The notes beneath the pieces were generated by a model. The model ran no database searches. It was not told the DNA's origin and was given only the letters and a program-made list of their open reading frames with translations. From an uncultured Lachnospiraceae bacterium (GTDB lineage: Bacteria > Bacillota > Clostridia > Lachnospirales > Lachnospiraceae), in contig CAJTMC010000003.1 of assembly GCA_910577115.1 (NCBI GenBank), positions 1 through 64,000 on the forward strand: a DNA stretch of 64,000 bases, written 5' to 3'. The translations under genes were made by a program, and so were the position numbers. Position 1 is the first letter of the stretch, and every line of letters starts with the position of its first letter. Below, piece after piece: positions 53,793 through 62,180 of the stretch.

Positions 53793-54452
53793 ATGAAAGA
53801 AACATTTACCATCAACCCACACGAAGCTGCCCTGATACGGCAATACGGGCTTGATCCTGAAAAACTGCAAAGCTGTTCTGTACGCTCCTATTCGTTCGGA
53901 GAACGCATCATATCTGAAAGACTGCCAAATGTACGGCTTTTTATTATAACCGGCGGAAAAGCCAAGGTCGGCGTTACTGCTCCAAATGGGAAAAATCTCA
54001 TTTTGTGTTTTTATATTTCCAATGGGATGCTGGGTGAAGTCGAGCTGTTTTCCGATGCAGCCACCGGCAGCGCCTCCGTCACTGCCCTGAACGACTTTTG
54101 CTGCATTACCATTCCCACAGACCGCAACAAGGCATATCTTCTTGGCAATCCTGCATTTACCCGTATTGCGGCGTCACAGCTTGCAAAAAAGCTGATGCGG
54201 AGCACAGAGCAAACGGTAGAAAACACCTTATACACCGCCGAAATCCGCCTTTGCCGTTATATTCTCGCCGCCTCGGACAATTCTCTTTTTCGGGATATTA
54301 TGACAGACGTTTCCTACTCTGTCGGCATCAGCTATCGCCATTTGTACCGCATGATAAGCGTATTATGTAATGACGGCGTTTTGGAAAAAACAAACCAAGG
54401 CTATCGGATTTGCGATATGGAACAATTAAAAAAGCGCGCAGGGCAGCGCTGA
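53793..54452 (+). CDS. Crp/Fnr-family regulator
   Basis: A 219-residue regulator with an N-terminal cyclic-nucleotide-binding-type beta barrel (VRLFIITGGKAKVGVTAPNGK, GMLGEVELFS) and a C-terminal winged helix (VSYSVGISYRHLYRMISVLCNDGVLE). It lacks the Fnr cysteine cluster, so iron-sulfur oxygen sensing is not indicated. Its likely site is the TAGGACA-TT-TGTCCTA palindrome in the shared promoter region. Confidence 0.88.
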   Translation: MKETFTINPHEAALIRQYGLDPEKLQSCSVRSYSFGERIISERLPNVRLFIITGGKAKVGVTAPNGKNLILCFYISNGMLGEVELFSDAATGSASVTALNDFCCITIPTDRNKAYLLGNPAFTRIAASQLAKKLMRSTEQTVENTLYTAEIRLCRYILAASDNSLFRDIMTDVSYSVGISYRHLYRMISVLCNDGVLEKTNQGYRICDMEQLKKRAGQR

Positions 54453-54462
54453 CTTTGCAGTT

Positions 54463-54527
54463 ATCGCTGCCACCGCAAAGAAGCCTGCGTATTGACACAG
54501 CCCTCAACTGTGGCAGCGATTTTTTTC
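54463..54527 (+). terminator. Terminator of the Crp/Fnr gene
   Basis: ATCGCTGCCAC pairs perfectly with GTGGCAGCGAT over a 36-base loop and is followed by T7. A read from the opposite strand would also stop the convergent anti-sigma gene. Confidence 0.75.
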
Positions 54528-54543
54528 CTTTTACACAATCTTT

Positions 54544-55989
54544 TTATTGACGAATGTCCACATATCCGACTGCCAAAGAATGGTCGCACAATTCATAGCT
54601 GTCTCCATAGGTGTCCAGATTCAAGTACAGATATGCCAGCTCTTCTTCCGGCACAAGCCACGCCATATGAACCGTCGCCGTCTCACCCGCTTTGAGGTGC
54701 GTGATATAATTGTTGCGCCGCTCCCCGCCATGCACATCATAATACCACATCTCCACATGCCGTGCCGCACCTGTCAGCACCGCATCGTCCCATTCGGCAT
54801 TGGAACCAAATGGCTTGCCGTCATAACATTTTACCTGACCGTTTTCTTCCGAAAATTTCATAAGGCTCCCAAAGAACAACAGTTCTTCCAGTTCCTCTGT
54901 ACCGTTATTGGTGTATTCCACCGTAATATACACCAGCTTTTGCGGCACCTCGCGGCTTTCCACAACCGTATCAATTGTATTGATGCCGTCGCCGTATTTG
55001 GTATAATTGATTTTTGTCGGGAGCAGTTGACCGGACTGCGAAATTTCTTTCTGCACCTCCTCCTTAAAATCGTTGTCCATCACAGACAAATCAAGCGGAC
55101 TAATCGTATCGCATACCTGTACGTCCGTCACCTTAATTTCCACATTTTTCTTATCCGACAACTCTTCGTTTGCAGGCACTGCCGCAAATGCTTCCCCTAC
55201 CGCATGCGTATTCACCATCGCAGACTTTGGTACGCAAGCCGCCGCATCTAAAACCGTTTCCTCCTCTTTTGCCGCAACATAGTCACTCCAGTTACATGCT
55301 GCTATGGCATGAGGCGTTTCGCTGTCCGAAGCAGGTTGTAACCGGATTCCTTCCGCGATTTTTAACGCATCTTCTTTTGATACATCTGATGCCGCATACA
55401 GCTCCATGACATAGTGTAAATCTGTATACGCTACATAAATACGCTGATTAAAACATATGTCGTCGCTCTCCCCCGATTGCAGCACAAAGTAAACACCTGC
55501 ATATCCTCCGATATCTATGTTTTCCGATTCCTTAACGTTTGTGGTCAGCATTTCAAACTGTGCGTCCCCTGTGTCCATTTTGTAAAACACGATTGACACA
55601 CCGCCTTTGTACATGGCATTTGTATAACTGTACTTTCCCTCCTCCGTTTTCACCATTCCGTCAGGCAAATAAGAAACTTCCATTGTAACGTCGGGAATTT
55701 CCTGTGTCTGCACTTCTTTCGAACTGTTGTTCTCAGTCTGTTCTATTTTCGTTTTTACAGCGTATGCTCCAACCGGCTCATTGCGCATACGATGTGCGAT
55801 GGCGGCAAATACGGTTGTACCAAACAGCATGGCAGCCGCAAATACCACAATTAGGGTTTTTCTTAACCTGCGGTTTTTACTTTTTCCTGTTGCTCCCGCT
55901 TTGATTTGTTTCTGCACTTCCCGCCCGATCATGGTTCTTAATTCTTCCGGCATTTGGGGGAAATCCTGTTTTAAATCTTCCAATCTCAT
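54544..55989 (-). CDS. Anti-sigma-like membrane protein, DUF4179 type
   Basis: A 481-residue protein with a cytoplasmic stretch (MRLEDLKQDFPQMPEELRTM), one helix at about residue 46-63 (TLIVVFAAAMLFGTTVFAAI) and a long extracellular part with DUF4367/DUF4179-like beta sequences (MEVSYLPDGMVKTEEGKYSY, VNTHAVGEAFAA). It starts five bases after the sigma gene. It is a second, clearly different pair from that at 19.5-21.2 kb. Confidence 0.8.
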   Translation of the reverse strand: MRLEDLKQDFPQMPEELRTMIGREVQKQIKAGATGKSKNRRLRKTLIVVFAAAMLFGTTVFAAIAHRMRNEPVGAYAVKTKIEQTENNSSKEVQTQEIPDVTMEVSYLPDGMVKTEEGKYSYTNAMYKGGVSIVFYKMDTGDAQFEMLTTNVKESENIDIGGYAGVYFVLQSGESDDICFNQRIYVAYTDLHYVMELYAASDVSKEDALKIAEGIRLQPASDSETPHAIAACNWSDYVAAKEEETVLDAAACVPKSAMVNTHAVGEAFAAVPANEELSDKKNVEIKVTDVQVCDTISPLDLSVMDNDFKEEVQKEISQSGQLLPTKINYTKYGDGINTIDTVVESREVPQKLVYITVEYTNNGTEELEELLFFGSLMKFSEENGQVKCYDGKPFGSNAEWDDAVLTGAARHVEMWYYDVHGGERRNNYITHLKAGETATVHMAWLVPEEELAYLYLNLDTYGDSYELCDHSLAVGYVDIRQ

Positions 55990-55993
55990 TTTG

Positions 55994-56470
55994 TTATCCC
56001 TCCATTTCTGCGCCCAATTCTTCTTTCAGTTTTGCCCGCGCCCGCATCAGACGGTTTTTTACCGCGCTCTCTGTTGTTTTCATCAGGGCTGCAATCTCTT
56101 TTATGCGGTATCCTTCCATATAAAATAGCGTAACGGTCAGCCTGATTTCATCCGGAAGACGGCTGACTGCCTCATATAAATCGGAATAATCTCCGCGTTC
56201 ATCCGCCTCCTGCGCCAAGGTCACATCATCTAAAGAAATCAGTCTCTTTTCCCGCCGCAATATGGCATAGCACTCATTGATTACAATGCGGATCAGCCAT
56301 GTTTTTGCGTAGGAATCCCTGCGCAGTGTATGAAGTCCCGAAAACGCCTTTACGATTGCCTCCTGAATAGCGTCCGCACAGTCCGCGTCGCTGCGCAGCA
56401 GCGTTTTTGCCACGCGGTACATTGTTTCCTGTGATGCAATAATTAAAGTTCCCAGTTGTTCCTTTGTCAT
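55994..56470 (-). CDS. ECF-type RNA polymerase sigma factor
   Basis: A 158-residue sigma factor: region 2 (RVAKTLLRSDADCADAIQEAIVKAF, YAKTWLIRIVINECY) and region 4 (SRLPDEIRLTVTLFYMEGYR, EIAALMKTTESAVKNRLMRAR). Start at 56470 (MTKEQLG) follows AAAGGATATT; the frame is open 39 codons further upstream into the isochorismatase gene end, which is ignored. Immediately followed by its presumed membrane anti-sigma factor. Confidence 0.9.
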   Translation of the reverse strand: MTKEQLGTLIIASQETMYRVAKTLLRSDADCADAIQEAIVKAFSGLHTLRRDSYAKTWLIRIVINECYAILRREKRLISLDDVTLAQEADERGDYSDLYEAVSRLPDEIRLTVTLFYMEGYRIKEIAALMKTTESAVKNRLMRARAKLKEELGAEMEG

Positions 56471-56579
56471 AATATCCTTTCTGCCGGCTTTTGTTTTGTA
56501 ATATCGTGCACTGATTTCGTTCTTACACTGATTAGATGTTTTTCGAATGCTTTTGGTCGCACAGAATTGGAGAAATTTT

Positions 56580-57116
56580 TTATTCACACTTCTCTTGTTT
56601 CATCAGACCAATCGTTTCATCAACTGTAATACAGCGTGCAAATCGATTCGGCCACATCATCTCGTTGTAATATTGGTAAGTTGCTTCTTTATCCATATAA
56701 GCATTGTCAAAGGTTGAATTTGCACCGAGCGGCACAATCACTTCATAGCCGCGTTCAAAGGCGGATTTTATAGATGCATCAATACAAAAATTCGTCTGTA
56801 ATCCTACCATAATAAGCGTATGATCCTGTTTCTCTTTAAGATAATGATTTAATTCTTTGTTTCCAAAACAACTGTTTATCGTTTTATAATAACATTTTTC
56901 CGAATCCAAAGGTCGGATCCCGTCATAAATTTCAAATTCCTCGTCTCCCACAGAAAAACCGCTTCCGGGTCCGTCATCGTGTTGAATATAGATTACCTCT
57001 ATATCATTTTCACGAGCAGCGTCAATTATTTTCTTCGTATTCCTTATAAAACCCGAAAAATCATATAACCTTTCATCTGTAATTCCTTTTTGAACGTCTA
57101 TTACCAGTAAAACCAT
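56580..57116 (-). CDS. Isochorismatase-family cysteine hydrolase
   Basis: A 178-residue cytoplasmic hydrolase. The catalytic aspartate is in LLVIDVQKGI at the N-terminus, the cysteine in MVGLQTNFCIDASIKSAFERG, and the family cis-peptide loop precedes it. Members include nicotinamidase and other amidases; with pncB elsewhere in the window a nicotinamidase role is possible but the metal-binding histidines of that enzyme are not obvious. Own promoter, divergent from the response regulator. Confidence 0.86.
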   Translation of the reverse strand: MVLLVIDVQKGITDERLYDFSGFIRNTKKIIDAARENDIEVIYIQHDDGPGSGFSVGDEEFEIYDGIRPLDSEKCYYKTINSCFGNKELNHYLKEKQDHTLIMVGLQTNFCIDASIKSAFERGYEVIVPLGANSTFDNAYMDKEATYQYYNEMMWPNRFARCITVDETIGLMKQEKCE

Positions 57117-57193
57117 TGTACTCTCCCATCTTGTTTTTTCTATCGCTTTTTTCCTTCTGTTAAGCGTATTTTGTTGATTCCCTAACGGTTTTC

Positions 57194-57222
57194 ACTATAT
57201 CAGAAAAACACAAATACAACAA
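57194..57222 (-). promoter_or_regulatory. Promoter of the isochorismatase gene
   Basis: Minus strand TTGTTG (57222-57217) and TATAGT (57199-57194), 17-base spacer. Its -35 is four bases from that of the divergent response-regulator promoter. Confidence 0.6.
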
Positions 57223-57225
57223 GAC

Positions 57226-57254
57226 TTGCCCGGCAATCATAATTATTGTACAAT
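57226..57254 (+). promoter_or_regulatory. Promoter of the two-component operon
   Basis: TTGCCC (57226-57231) and TACAAT (57249-57254) with a 17-base spacer, giving a leader of about 36 bases. Confidence 0.65.
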
Positions 57255-57296
57255 TAGTTTTATCTGAAATTGATCGAAAAATCGGGAGGTGCAAAC

Positions 57297-57992
57297 ATGA
57301 AACAACTCCTCATCATCGTAGAGGACGACAAAAGCTTAAATCAGGGACTATGCAAAGCGTTAGCCGACCAAAACCGCCAAGTCATTTCCTGCCAGAATAT
57401 CTGTTCAGCGCGCGAGCAGCTTGCGCTTGGCGGCGCGGCGCTCGTGCTGCTTGACATCAATCTTCCCGACGGAAACGGACTTGATTTTTTGCAGGAAATC
57501 AAAGCCGCCTCCCCCAGTCTTCCCGTTATCATGCTGACGGCAAACGACACCGACATGGACATTGTGGAGGGCTTGGAAAAGGGCGCGGACGACTATATCA
57601 CGAAGCCGTTCTCCCTGTCCGTACTGCGCGCACGCGTCAATGCAAGACTGCGCCAAACCACAGACAGCACAAACGAGCAAGTCCTTGAAAATGGCAAATT
57701 CCGGTTCGACTTTGACCACATGCATTTTACCGTAAACGGCGTTGCGGCGGAATTGAGCAAAACGGAGCAGAAGCTGCTGCGCCTTTTGGTCGAAAATCAG
57801 GGAAATACGCTAAGCCGCAGCTTTCTCGTTGACCGCATTTGGACGGACGGTGCGGAATATGTGGACGAAAACGCACTCTCCGTCACCGTAAAACGCCTGC
57901 GCGACAAGCTGGACGCACAGGAGCATATAAAGACCATCTATGGTCTTGGCTATAAATTTGAATGGCTGACAGACGAGGAGAACCCCCGATGA
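57297..57992 (+). CDS. OmpR-family response regulator
   Basis: A 231-residue regulator. The receiver domain has the acidic pair EDD (9-11), phosphoacceptor Asp53 in LLDINLPDGNG, Thr81 and Lys103 in YITKPF; a winged-helix output domain follows (SKTEQKLLRLLVENQGNTLS, YVDENALSVTVKRLRDKL, IYGLGYKF). Start at 57297 follows GGGAGG at seven bases. Coupled to the kinase gene by an ATGA overlap. Such pairs normally control a neighbouring peptide-antibiotic ABC transporter. Confidence 0.93.
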   Translation: MKQLLIIVEDDKSLNQGLCKALADQNRQVISCQNICSAREQLALGGAALVLLDINLPDGNGLDFLQEIKAASPSLPVIMLTANDTDMDIVEGLEKGADDYITKPFSLSVLRARVNARLRQTTDSTNEQVLENGKFRFDFDHMHFTVNGVAAELSKTEQKLLRLLVENQGNTLSRSFLVDRIWTDGAEYVDENALSVTVKRLRDKLDAQEHIKTIYGLGYKFEWLTDEENPR

Positions 57993-58915
57993 TAATACAG
58001 ATTGGCAACAACATGGCATGGCTGATTGGCGCGGCATGTATTCTTGCGGCGGCGCTTGTCATTTTCCATAATTACCGCCGTACTAAGAAGACAATGAACA
58101 CCATTGAGCAGATGCTTTCTTGCGCAGGCGACGTGCGCTTTTTGGAAAAAAACTTTGACGAGAGCCGTATGTCCGCACTGGAAACGAAATTTGCACACTT
58201 TTTAACCGCATCTGCCGTTTCCGCCAAAAACGTCGCGGCGGAGAAAAATAAAATCGAAACACTGATTTCAGACATTTCCCACCAGACAAAAACGCCGATT
58301 GCAAACCTGCTGCTTTACAGCGAGCTGCTACAGGAGGCAGACCTGCCTGACGACGTGCGCGGCAACGCGGAGGCAATTTATGCGCAGACCGAAAAACTGC
58401 GTTTTTTGATCGACTCCCTTGTCAAACTCTCGCGTTTGGAAAACGGCATTATCACGCTCTCCCCCAAACAGACGCCGCTGCTGCCCATGCTCCAGTCCAT
58501 TTGTGACCAACTTGCGCCAAAGGCAGAGGAGAAAGGGCTTTCCCTGAAACTGCGCGACGCAGAAGCTGCCGCGGGAATTTGCGCCGTCTGCGATGCAAAA
58601 TGGACTGCCGAGGCGCTCTGCAACATTACGGACAACGCGATCAAGTACACCGCACAGGGCGGCATCACGATTTCCGTCACCGCGTATGAGATGTTTGCGC
58701 GCATCGACGTTGCAGATACCGGTATCGGTATTTTCGAGGAAGAATACGCCAAAATTTTCTCCCGCTTTTACCGCGCACAGAACGCACAGGACAAAGAAGG
58801 CGTCGGCATCGGTCTGTACCTTGCAAGAGAAATTGTAAACGGCGAGGGCGGGTACATCAAAGTGTCCTCTTCCATAGGGAGCGGGACGGTTTTTTCCGTT
58901 TTTCTGCCAAAATAA
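57989..58915 (+). CDS. Sensor histidine kinase with one membrane helix
   Basis: A 308-residue kinase with a single obvious N-terminal helix (residues about 10-26) and no extracellular domain. Phosphoacceptor His98 is in ISDISHQTKTPIANLLLYSE, and the ATPase domain shows NITDNAIKYT, DVADTGIGI and GVGIGLYLAREIV. Kinases without a sensor domain usually get their signal from a partner ABC transporter; the likely partner lies at 62.2 kb. The start overlaps the regulator stop (ATGA). Confidence 0.92.
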   Translation: MIIQIGNNMAWLIGAACILAAALVIFHNYRRTKKTMNTIEQMLSCAGDVRFLEKNFDESRMSALETKFAHFLTASAVSAKNVAAEKNKIETLISDISHQTKTPIANLLLYSELLQEADLPDDVRGNAEAIYAQTEKLRFLIDSLVKLSRLENGIITLSPKQTPLLPMLQSICDQLAPKAEEKGLSLKLRDAEAAAGICAVCDAKWTAEALCNITDNAIKYTAQGGITISVTAYEMFARIDVADTGIGIFEEEYAKIFSRFYRAQNAQDKEGVGIGLYLAREIVNGEGGYIKVSSSIGSGTVFSVFLPK

Positions 58916-58943
58916 CAGTACCTGCGGTTTCACGCATTGTACG

Positions 58944-58972
58944 TTGACGCTGAAAATCAGGCATGATAAAAT
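58944..58972 (+). promoter_or_regulatory. Promoter of the DUF1266 gene
   Basis: TTGACG (58944-58949) and TAAAAT (58967-58972) with a 17-base spacer. Confidence 0.65.
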
Positions 58973-58977
58973 AATGA

Positions 58978-59003
58978 AGTGAAAAATCCTTTGATTTTCA
59001 ATC
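58978..59003 (+). repeat. Hairpin resembling the first half of the tandem-hairpin element
   Basis: AGTGAAAAATC-CTTT-GATTTTCAATCT pairs imperfectly and resembles hairpin 1 of copies A-C, at the start of the DUF1266 leader. The second hairpin is missing, so it is either a decayed copy or chance. Confidence 0.35.
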
Positions 59004-59054
59004 TGCTTTAGCAATGCATGATTATTTGTATAAAATTTAACAGGAGGTATCCAT

Positions 59055-59900
59055 ATGGGTATTTTTGACCGTTTTCAGAAACAGAGCAAAGCTGACGAAG
59101 CAAAACCAGAGGTTCCTGACACTGCACAGCTAAAGGATTTCTATCCTTATGACACAGGACTGTCCCAAACGATTTTGTCTTTGTCCGCAGAATTTCGCGA
59201 AAATGGACTTCCCGCCCGCAAGCCTTGTGACAGGGAGCAGTTTATCGCCTTGCTTGCAGGCATTTCTTCCTTGCGCAAAACGCCCGGCATTCCCGCTCCT
59301 GACCAGTCGAGTCAAAGCTATTTTACAACACTGCCCCGCTGTGCATCGCCGGAGGCTGAGGCGGAGTGCCGCGCGCATTTGGTAAAAATTTTCGGAATTG
59401 CGGATAAGCAGTCTTTGATGGGCTTTTGCAGCCGGGAAATTTGTTGTAACCGCCAGTATCTTGATTTTGTGGGCTTTTGGGAAGGGCGTCCGCCTTTTGA
59501 TTTGGCTCAGCTCAACAAGGACGCGTTGGAATTTTTTCAGACGGCGCGTGACTTTTCCGCGCAGTTTTATCCGATTGTGAAGCATCATGGCTATTTGGCT
59601 TGGGATATCAGCGAGTGTGTGGGGCACCTGCGGACGGCGTACGCCTGTGGTATCCTGACGCGAAATGAGCTGGACGAAATGGCGGAATACTGGATTGAAC
59701 AGGCACAGGTTTTTGAAAACTGGGCGGATTTTGCCGTCAGTGTATTGTGCGGCTATCTGTACTGGGACTTCCGGAACAATGCCAAGCTGCCCGAACTGAA
59801 CAAGGGGCTGGATTTGTGGACGCAGCTGGTTCGCATTCTGCTCAATGACAGTGCTGCATGGGGGAGTGGTATGTGGTATACGCCGAATGATAACGTGTGA
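59055..59900 (+). CDS. DUF1266 domain protein
   Basis: A 281-residue cytoplasmic protein. The C-terminal part (AWDISECVGHLRTAYACGIL, FENWADFAVSVLCGYLYW) matches the DUF1266 pattern of an Asp-x-x-Arg-like helix, a Gly-Tyr turn and a Ser/Asn-Trp helix. Function unknown. Start follows ACAGGAGGTATCCAT. It has its own promoter and terminator and stands between the kinase and ABC transporter genes. Confidence 0.78.
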   Translation: MGIFDRFQKQSKADEAKPEVPDTAQLKDFYPYDTGLSQTILSLSAEFRENGLPARKPCDREQFIALLAGISSLRKTPGIPAPDQSSQSYFTTLPRCASPEAEAECRAHLVKIFGIADKQSLMGFCSREICCNRQYLDFVGFWEGRPPFDLAQLNKDALEFFQTARDFSAQFYPIVKHHGYLAWDISECVGHLRTAYACGILTRNELDEMAEYWIEQAQVFENWADFAVSVLCGYLYWDFRNNAKLPELNKGLDLWTQLVRILLNDSAAWGSGMWYTPNDNV

Positions 59901-59920
59901 AAATATATTACTGCACAGAT

Positions 59921-59949
59921 GACTATGTGGAAACGCATAGTCATTTTTT
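59921..59949 (+). terminator. Terminator of the DUF1266 gene
   Basis: GACTATG pairs with CATAGTC around TGGAAACG and is followed by ATTTTTTT. Confidence 0.8.
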
Positions 59950-60749
59950 TCACAATCCATGCAGAGGCAGTATATCGTACTTTTTACTTGTGGCAAAATG
60001 CATATGGCGGTAAGGACAAAACGTTCGAAAAAGCATCTGACGCGCTTTTTGCCACCGGGACGCGGACAGGGAAAATGGATGAGGTGCTGTTTTTTCTGAA
60101 ATACAATATCGGCGAGGTACGGGATGATGTGATAAAAATGGTAGACGGCTCGTCTGTTTGGATTAATATTGAAAAGGAATACACTGCAGGACAGGGACAT
60201 CCCAAAAACAGAGAAGAAATTTATTCCGCCATGATTATCTATGGTCTGCTCTCCTACAGTGACGGGGAGCTTCGTATTCCGAACAAGGAGCTTATGATTG
60301 AGTTTCAAAATGCACTGGAAGATGACGAGTTTGGCTATGTCGCAGAGCTTGTGCACAATTCAAGCGCGGTTCTTGAGGCGACCTTAAACAAAAAGGGCGC
60401 TATTGTGGCGTCCTACCTTCATGACGTCCGCAATAGCGAGCTTCCTATTTTAAAATACAACGACGAAAACAGCCTTTCCTGCGTGGTGACGCTTGCGTAT
60501 CTTTCTGCGAGGAATAAATATAAAGTGGAACGCGAGGAGAAAAGCGGCAAGGGATTTGTGGATTTTATCTTCTATCCGAGACGCAAAAAACTGCCCTGTA
60601 TTATTTTGGAGTTAAAGGCAGACGCCACTCCCGAAACGGCGGTTGCACAGATAAGGGATAAGGAATATTGCGAAAAGTTAAAAAAGGAAAATGTCACGCA
60701 TATTCTTGCTGTCGGGATTAATTATGATACAAAGAAGAAAGAACATTAG
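59950..60749 (+). pseudogene. C-terminal remnant of an AAA-ATPase/PD-(D/E)XK (DUF1703) protein
   Basis: The open frame begins inside the preceding terminator and has no ribosome site. From about FYLWQNAYGGKDKTFEKASD it reads like the second half of the common AAA-ATPase-like/DUF1703 proteins. It keeps the nuclease core VDFIFYPR, CIILELKADATPETAVAQIRDKEY and HILAVGINYD. The whole N-terminal ATPase half is missing, and the end (KKKEH, stop, then FIIEEL in frame) suggests a premature stop. Full-length relatives are abundant, variable accessory proteins of gut anaerobes. Confidence 0.7.
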
Positions 60750-60815
60750 TTCATAATCGAGGAGCTTGGTTAAATTTTCAAAGTCATTTAAAACAAAGAA
60801 GGAGTTCCCAATATC

Positions 60816-61520
60816 ATGATAAACGCTATCTACTTTTTTGCCTCCAAACAAGATTTATGCAACATTTTCAAAACAATCGAAAATGAGTTTGAAATCAAGT
60901 ATTGCGCCAAGTATGTCTATGCCAGCGCAGACCATGACGAACAGCCACGTATTGCATTTCATGCCATTGAAGAAATTGCGGATAGTTATGGGGCACTCTA
61001 TTACATCGTGCCAAAAACGCAAACCATGCAAACGATCCGCCAAACATTACAGACAGAAAACAAGGTGCGCTACATCACAAGCTGCGGCGATAGTGAGGGG
61101 CGCCTTACGTTTCGGACGAAAGCAAAAAATCCAAACGGCTACGAGTGTGATTATGAAGTATATATTCCAAGAGAATGCGAAACGGAATTTACGGGCGCGT
61201 TATTCAAACGAATTGTACGGGAAGTAAAACGAAACTGCGTGCGCATTAAAAATATCTCCCCATTTTATGTTGGAACAAAACTCTATCAAACGGTTGGAGA
61301 TTATGTCTTTTACAGCCAACGCGGCAGATTTCCCCAAATTGTAACCGACGCAGGCGAAACAAAGCGATGGTGGGAAAATCCGAATGTCAGACAGATTATG
61401 GAACGACCGGTTTCGGAACTGCCCCCGACTTTGCGCCTTTATTTAGTAGTTATTTATCAACAGTTTCTAATCAGTCACCATCTTCAAGCATTGACTGAAA
61501 AATATCTCTTACTTTTCTAA
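60816..61520 (+). CDS. Unrecognised 234-residue protein
   Basis: I do not recognise this protein. It starts after GAAGGAG and reads MINAIYFFASKQDLCNIFKT; no signal peptide or helix is visible. Middle segments YITSCGDSEGRLTFRTKAKN and PRECETEFTGALFKRIVREV look like an alpha/beta fold. The last 17 codons overlap an antisense small gene and read unlike the rest (LISHHLQALTEKYLLLF), so the natural C-terminus may have been lost. Possible weak promoter: TTGGTT-17-TAAAAC about 40 bases upstream. Confidence 0.55.
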   Translation: MINAIYFFASKQDLCNIFKTIENEFEIKYCAKYVYASADHDEQPRIAFHAIEEIADSYGALYYIVPKTQTMQTIRQTLQTENKVRYITSCGDSEGRLTFRTKAKNPNGYECDYEVYIPRECETEFTGALFKRIVREVKRNCVRIKNISPFYVGTKLYQTVGDYVFYSQRGRFPQIVTDAGETKRWWENPNVRQIMERPVSELPPTLRLYLVVIYQQFLISHHLQALTEKYLLLF

Positions 61521-61626
61521 GTTCTTCATTGTCGGGTGATTTTTGCAGTGCCTTCTCAAGAAGTTCCAGCGCAAGCCTGATAAAACCTTGAAACTGTTTA
61601 TTTGTCATTCCCATATCTGCTACCAT
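61471..61626 (-). CDS. Small helical protein of 51 residues
   Basis: An open frame on the minus strand encodes MVADMGMTNKQFQGFIRLAL followed by ELLEKALQKSPDNEELRKVR and ends SMLEDGD. It is amphipathic, helical and acidic at the end. Proteins starting MTNKQF with this pattern recur in Clostridia, often beside accessory genes, without known function. Supporting evidence: AAAGGCGG upstream and a near-perfect promoter. It overlaps the 3' end of the 234-residue gene in antisense. Confidence 0.65.
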   Translation of the reverse strand: MVADMGMTNKQFQGFIRLALELLEKALQKSPDNEELRKVRDIFQSMLEDGD

Positions 61627-61672
61627 TCTTTCACCGCCTTTATATAATAAAACAGTTTTAAATGTTATAATA

Positions 61673-61701
61673 ATTATAACGAATTCGTAAAAGAGTGTAA
61701 A
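61673..61701 (-). promoter_or_regulatory. Promoter of the 51-residue gene
   Basis: Minus strand TTTACA (61701-61696) and TATAAT (61678-61673), 17-base spacer. Confidence 0.65.
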
Positions 61702-61768
61702 GCTTTTATTTAATTTTGCCCACTACATAGGACTAAGTTGTTTAAAAAAATCAGACCATAATATAACA

Positions 61769-61999
61769 ATGAATGACTATGTCTTTCAAGTATCATGGAA
61801 CGACAAGTATATGAAGACCCATCCGGAATATTATGGATATTGTGAATAATAGGAGAAAGAATTTATGTTGCTGTTTGGCAGATACAAGGGTTATGTAAAA
61901 AAAATAATAAAGTGTTCCATATGGAAGGAGCCGTATCAGAGGATGAAGGAAAGGAAAGCAATCGTTTACCCTGAAAGGACAATTCTTTCAATACTGTAA
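61769..61999 (+). other. Two short open frames, probable gene remnants
   Basis: 61769-61849 encodes MNDYVFQVSWNDKYMKTHPE plus YYGYCE. After GGAGAAAG, 61865-61999 encodes a basic 44-residue peptide starting MLLFGRYKGYVKKIIKCS. They may be pieces of one decayed gene. The interval 61702-62180 holds nothing else except a terminator. Confidence 0.3.
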
Positions 62000-62067
62000 G
62001 AATTACATCCCCACTCGAAAGAATATCGACAGATTTTTATGAAATAATGAATACAAGCACATTGGAG

Positions 62068-62093
62068 GAATGCCAGGCGCGGCATTCTTTTTT
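62068..62093 (+). terminator. Terminator at the right edge of the accessory segment
   Basis: GAATGCC and GGCATTC form a seven-pair stem around AGGCGC, followed by T6. It isolates the ABC operon from the accessory genes. Confidence 0.75.
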
Positions 62094-62180
62094 CGCTTAA
62101 AAACTGTTTACCGGCACACCAAAAAGCATACGCTTTTCGTTGCCCGAAATTAAAATACTTAGAAAAAATGGAGGATTATC

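Noticed and set aside
54547..55251. 234-codon plus-strand open frame
   Set aside because: A shadow of the anti-sigma gene, rich in His/Arg/Cys as expected of antisense frames.
58978..59003. A full fourth copy of the tandem-hairpin element
   Set aside because: Only a weak match to the first hairpin is present; the GCAAATTTG hairpin is missing.
59130..60356. 408-codon open frame on the minus strand
   Set aside because: Antisense to DUF1266 and the AAA/DUF1703 remnant, no ribosome site, spans a terminator, and no protein-like pattern was seen.
61471..62180. Transposase or phage integrase explaining the accessory segment
   Set aside because: No DDE, tyrosine or serine recombinase pattern and no terminal repeats were found in the segment.
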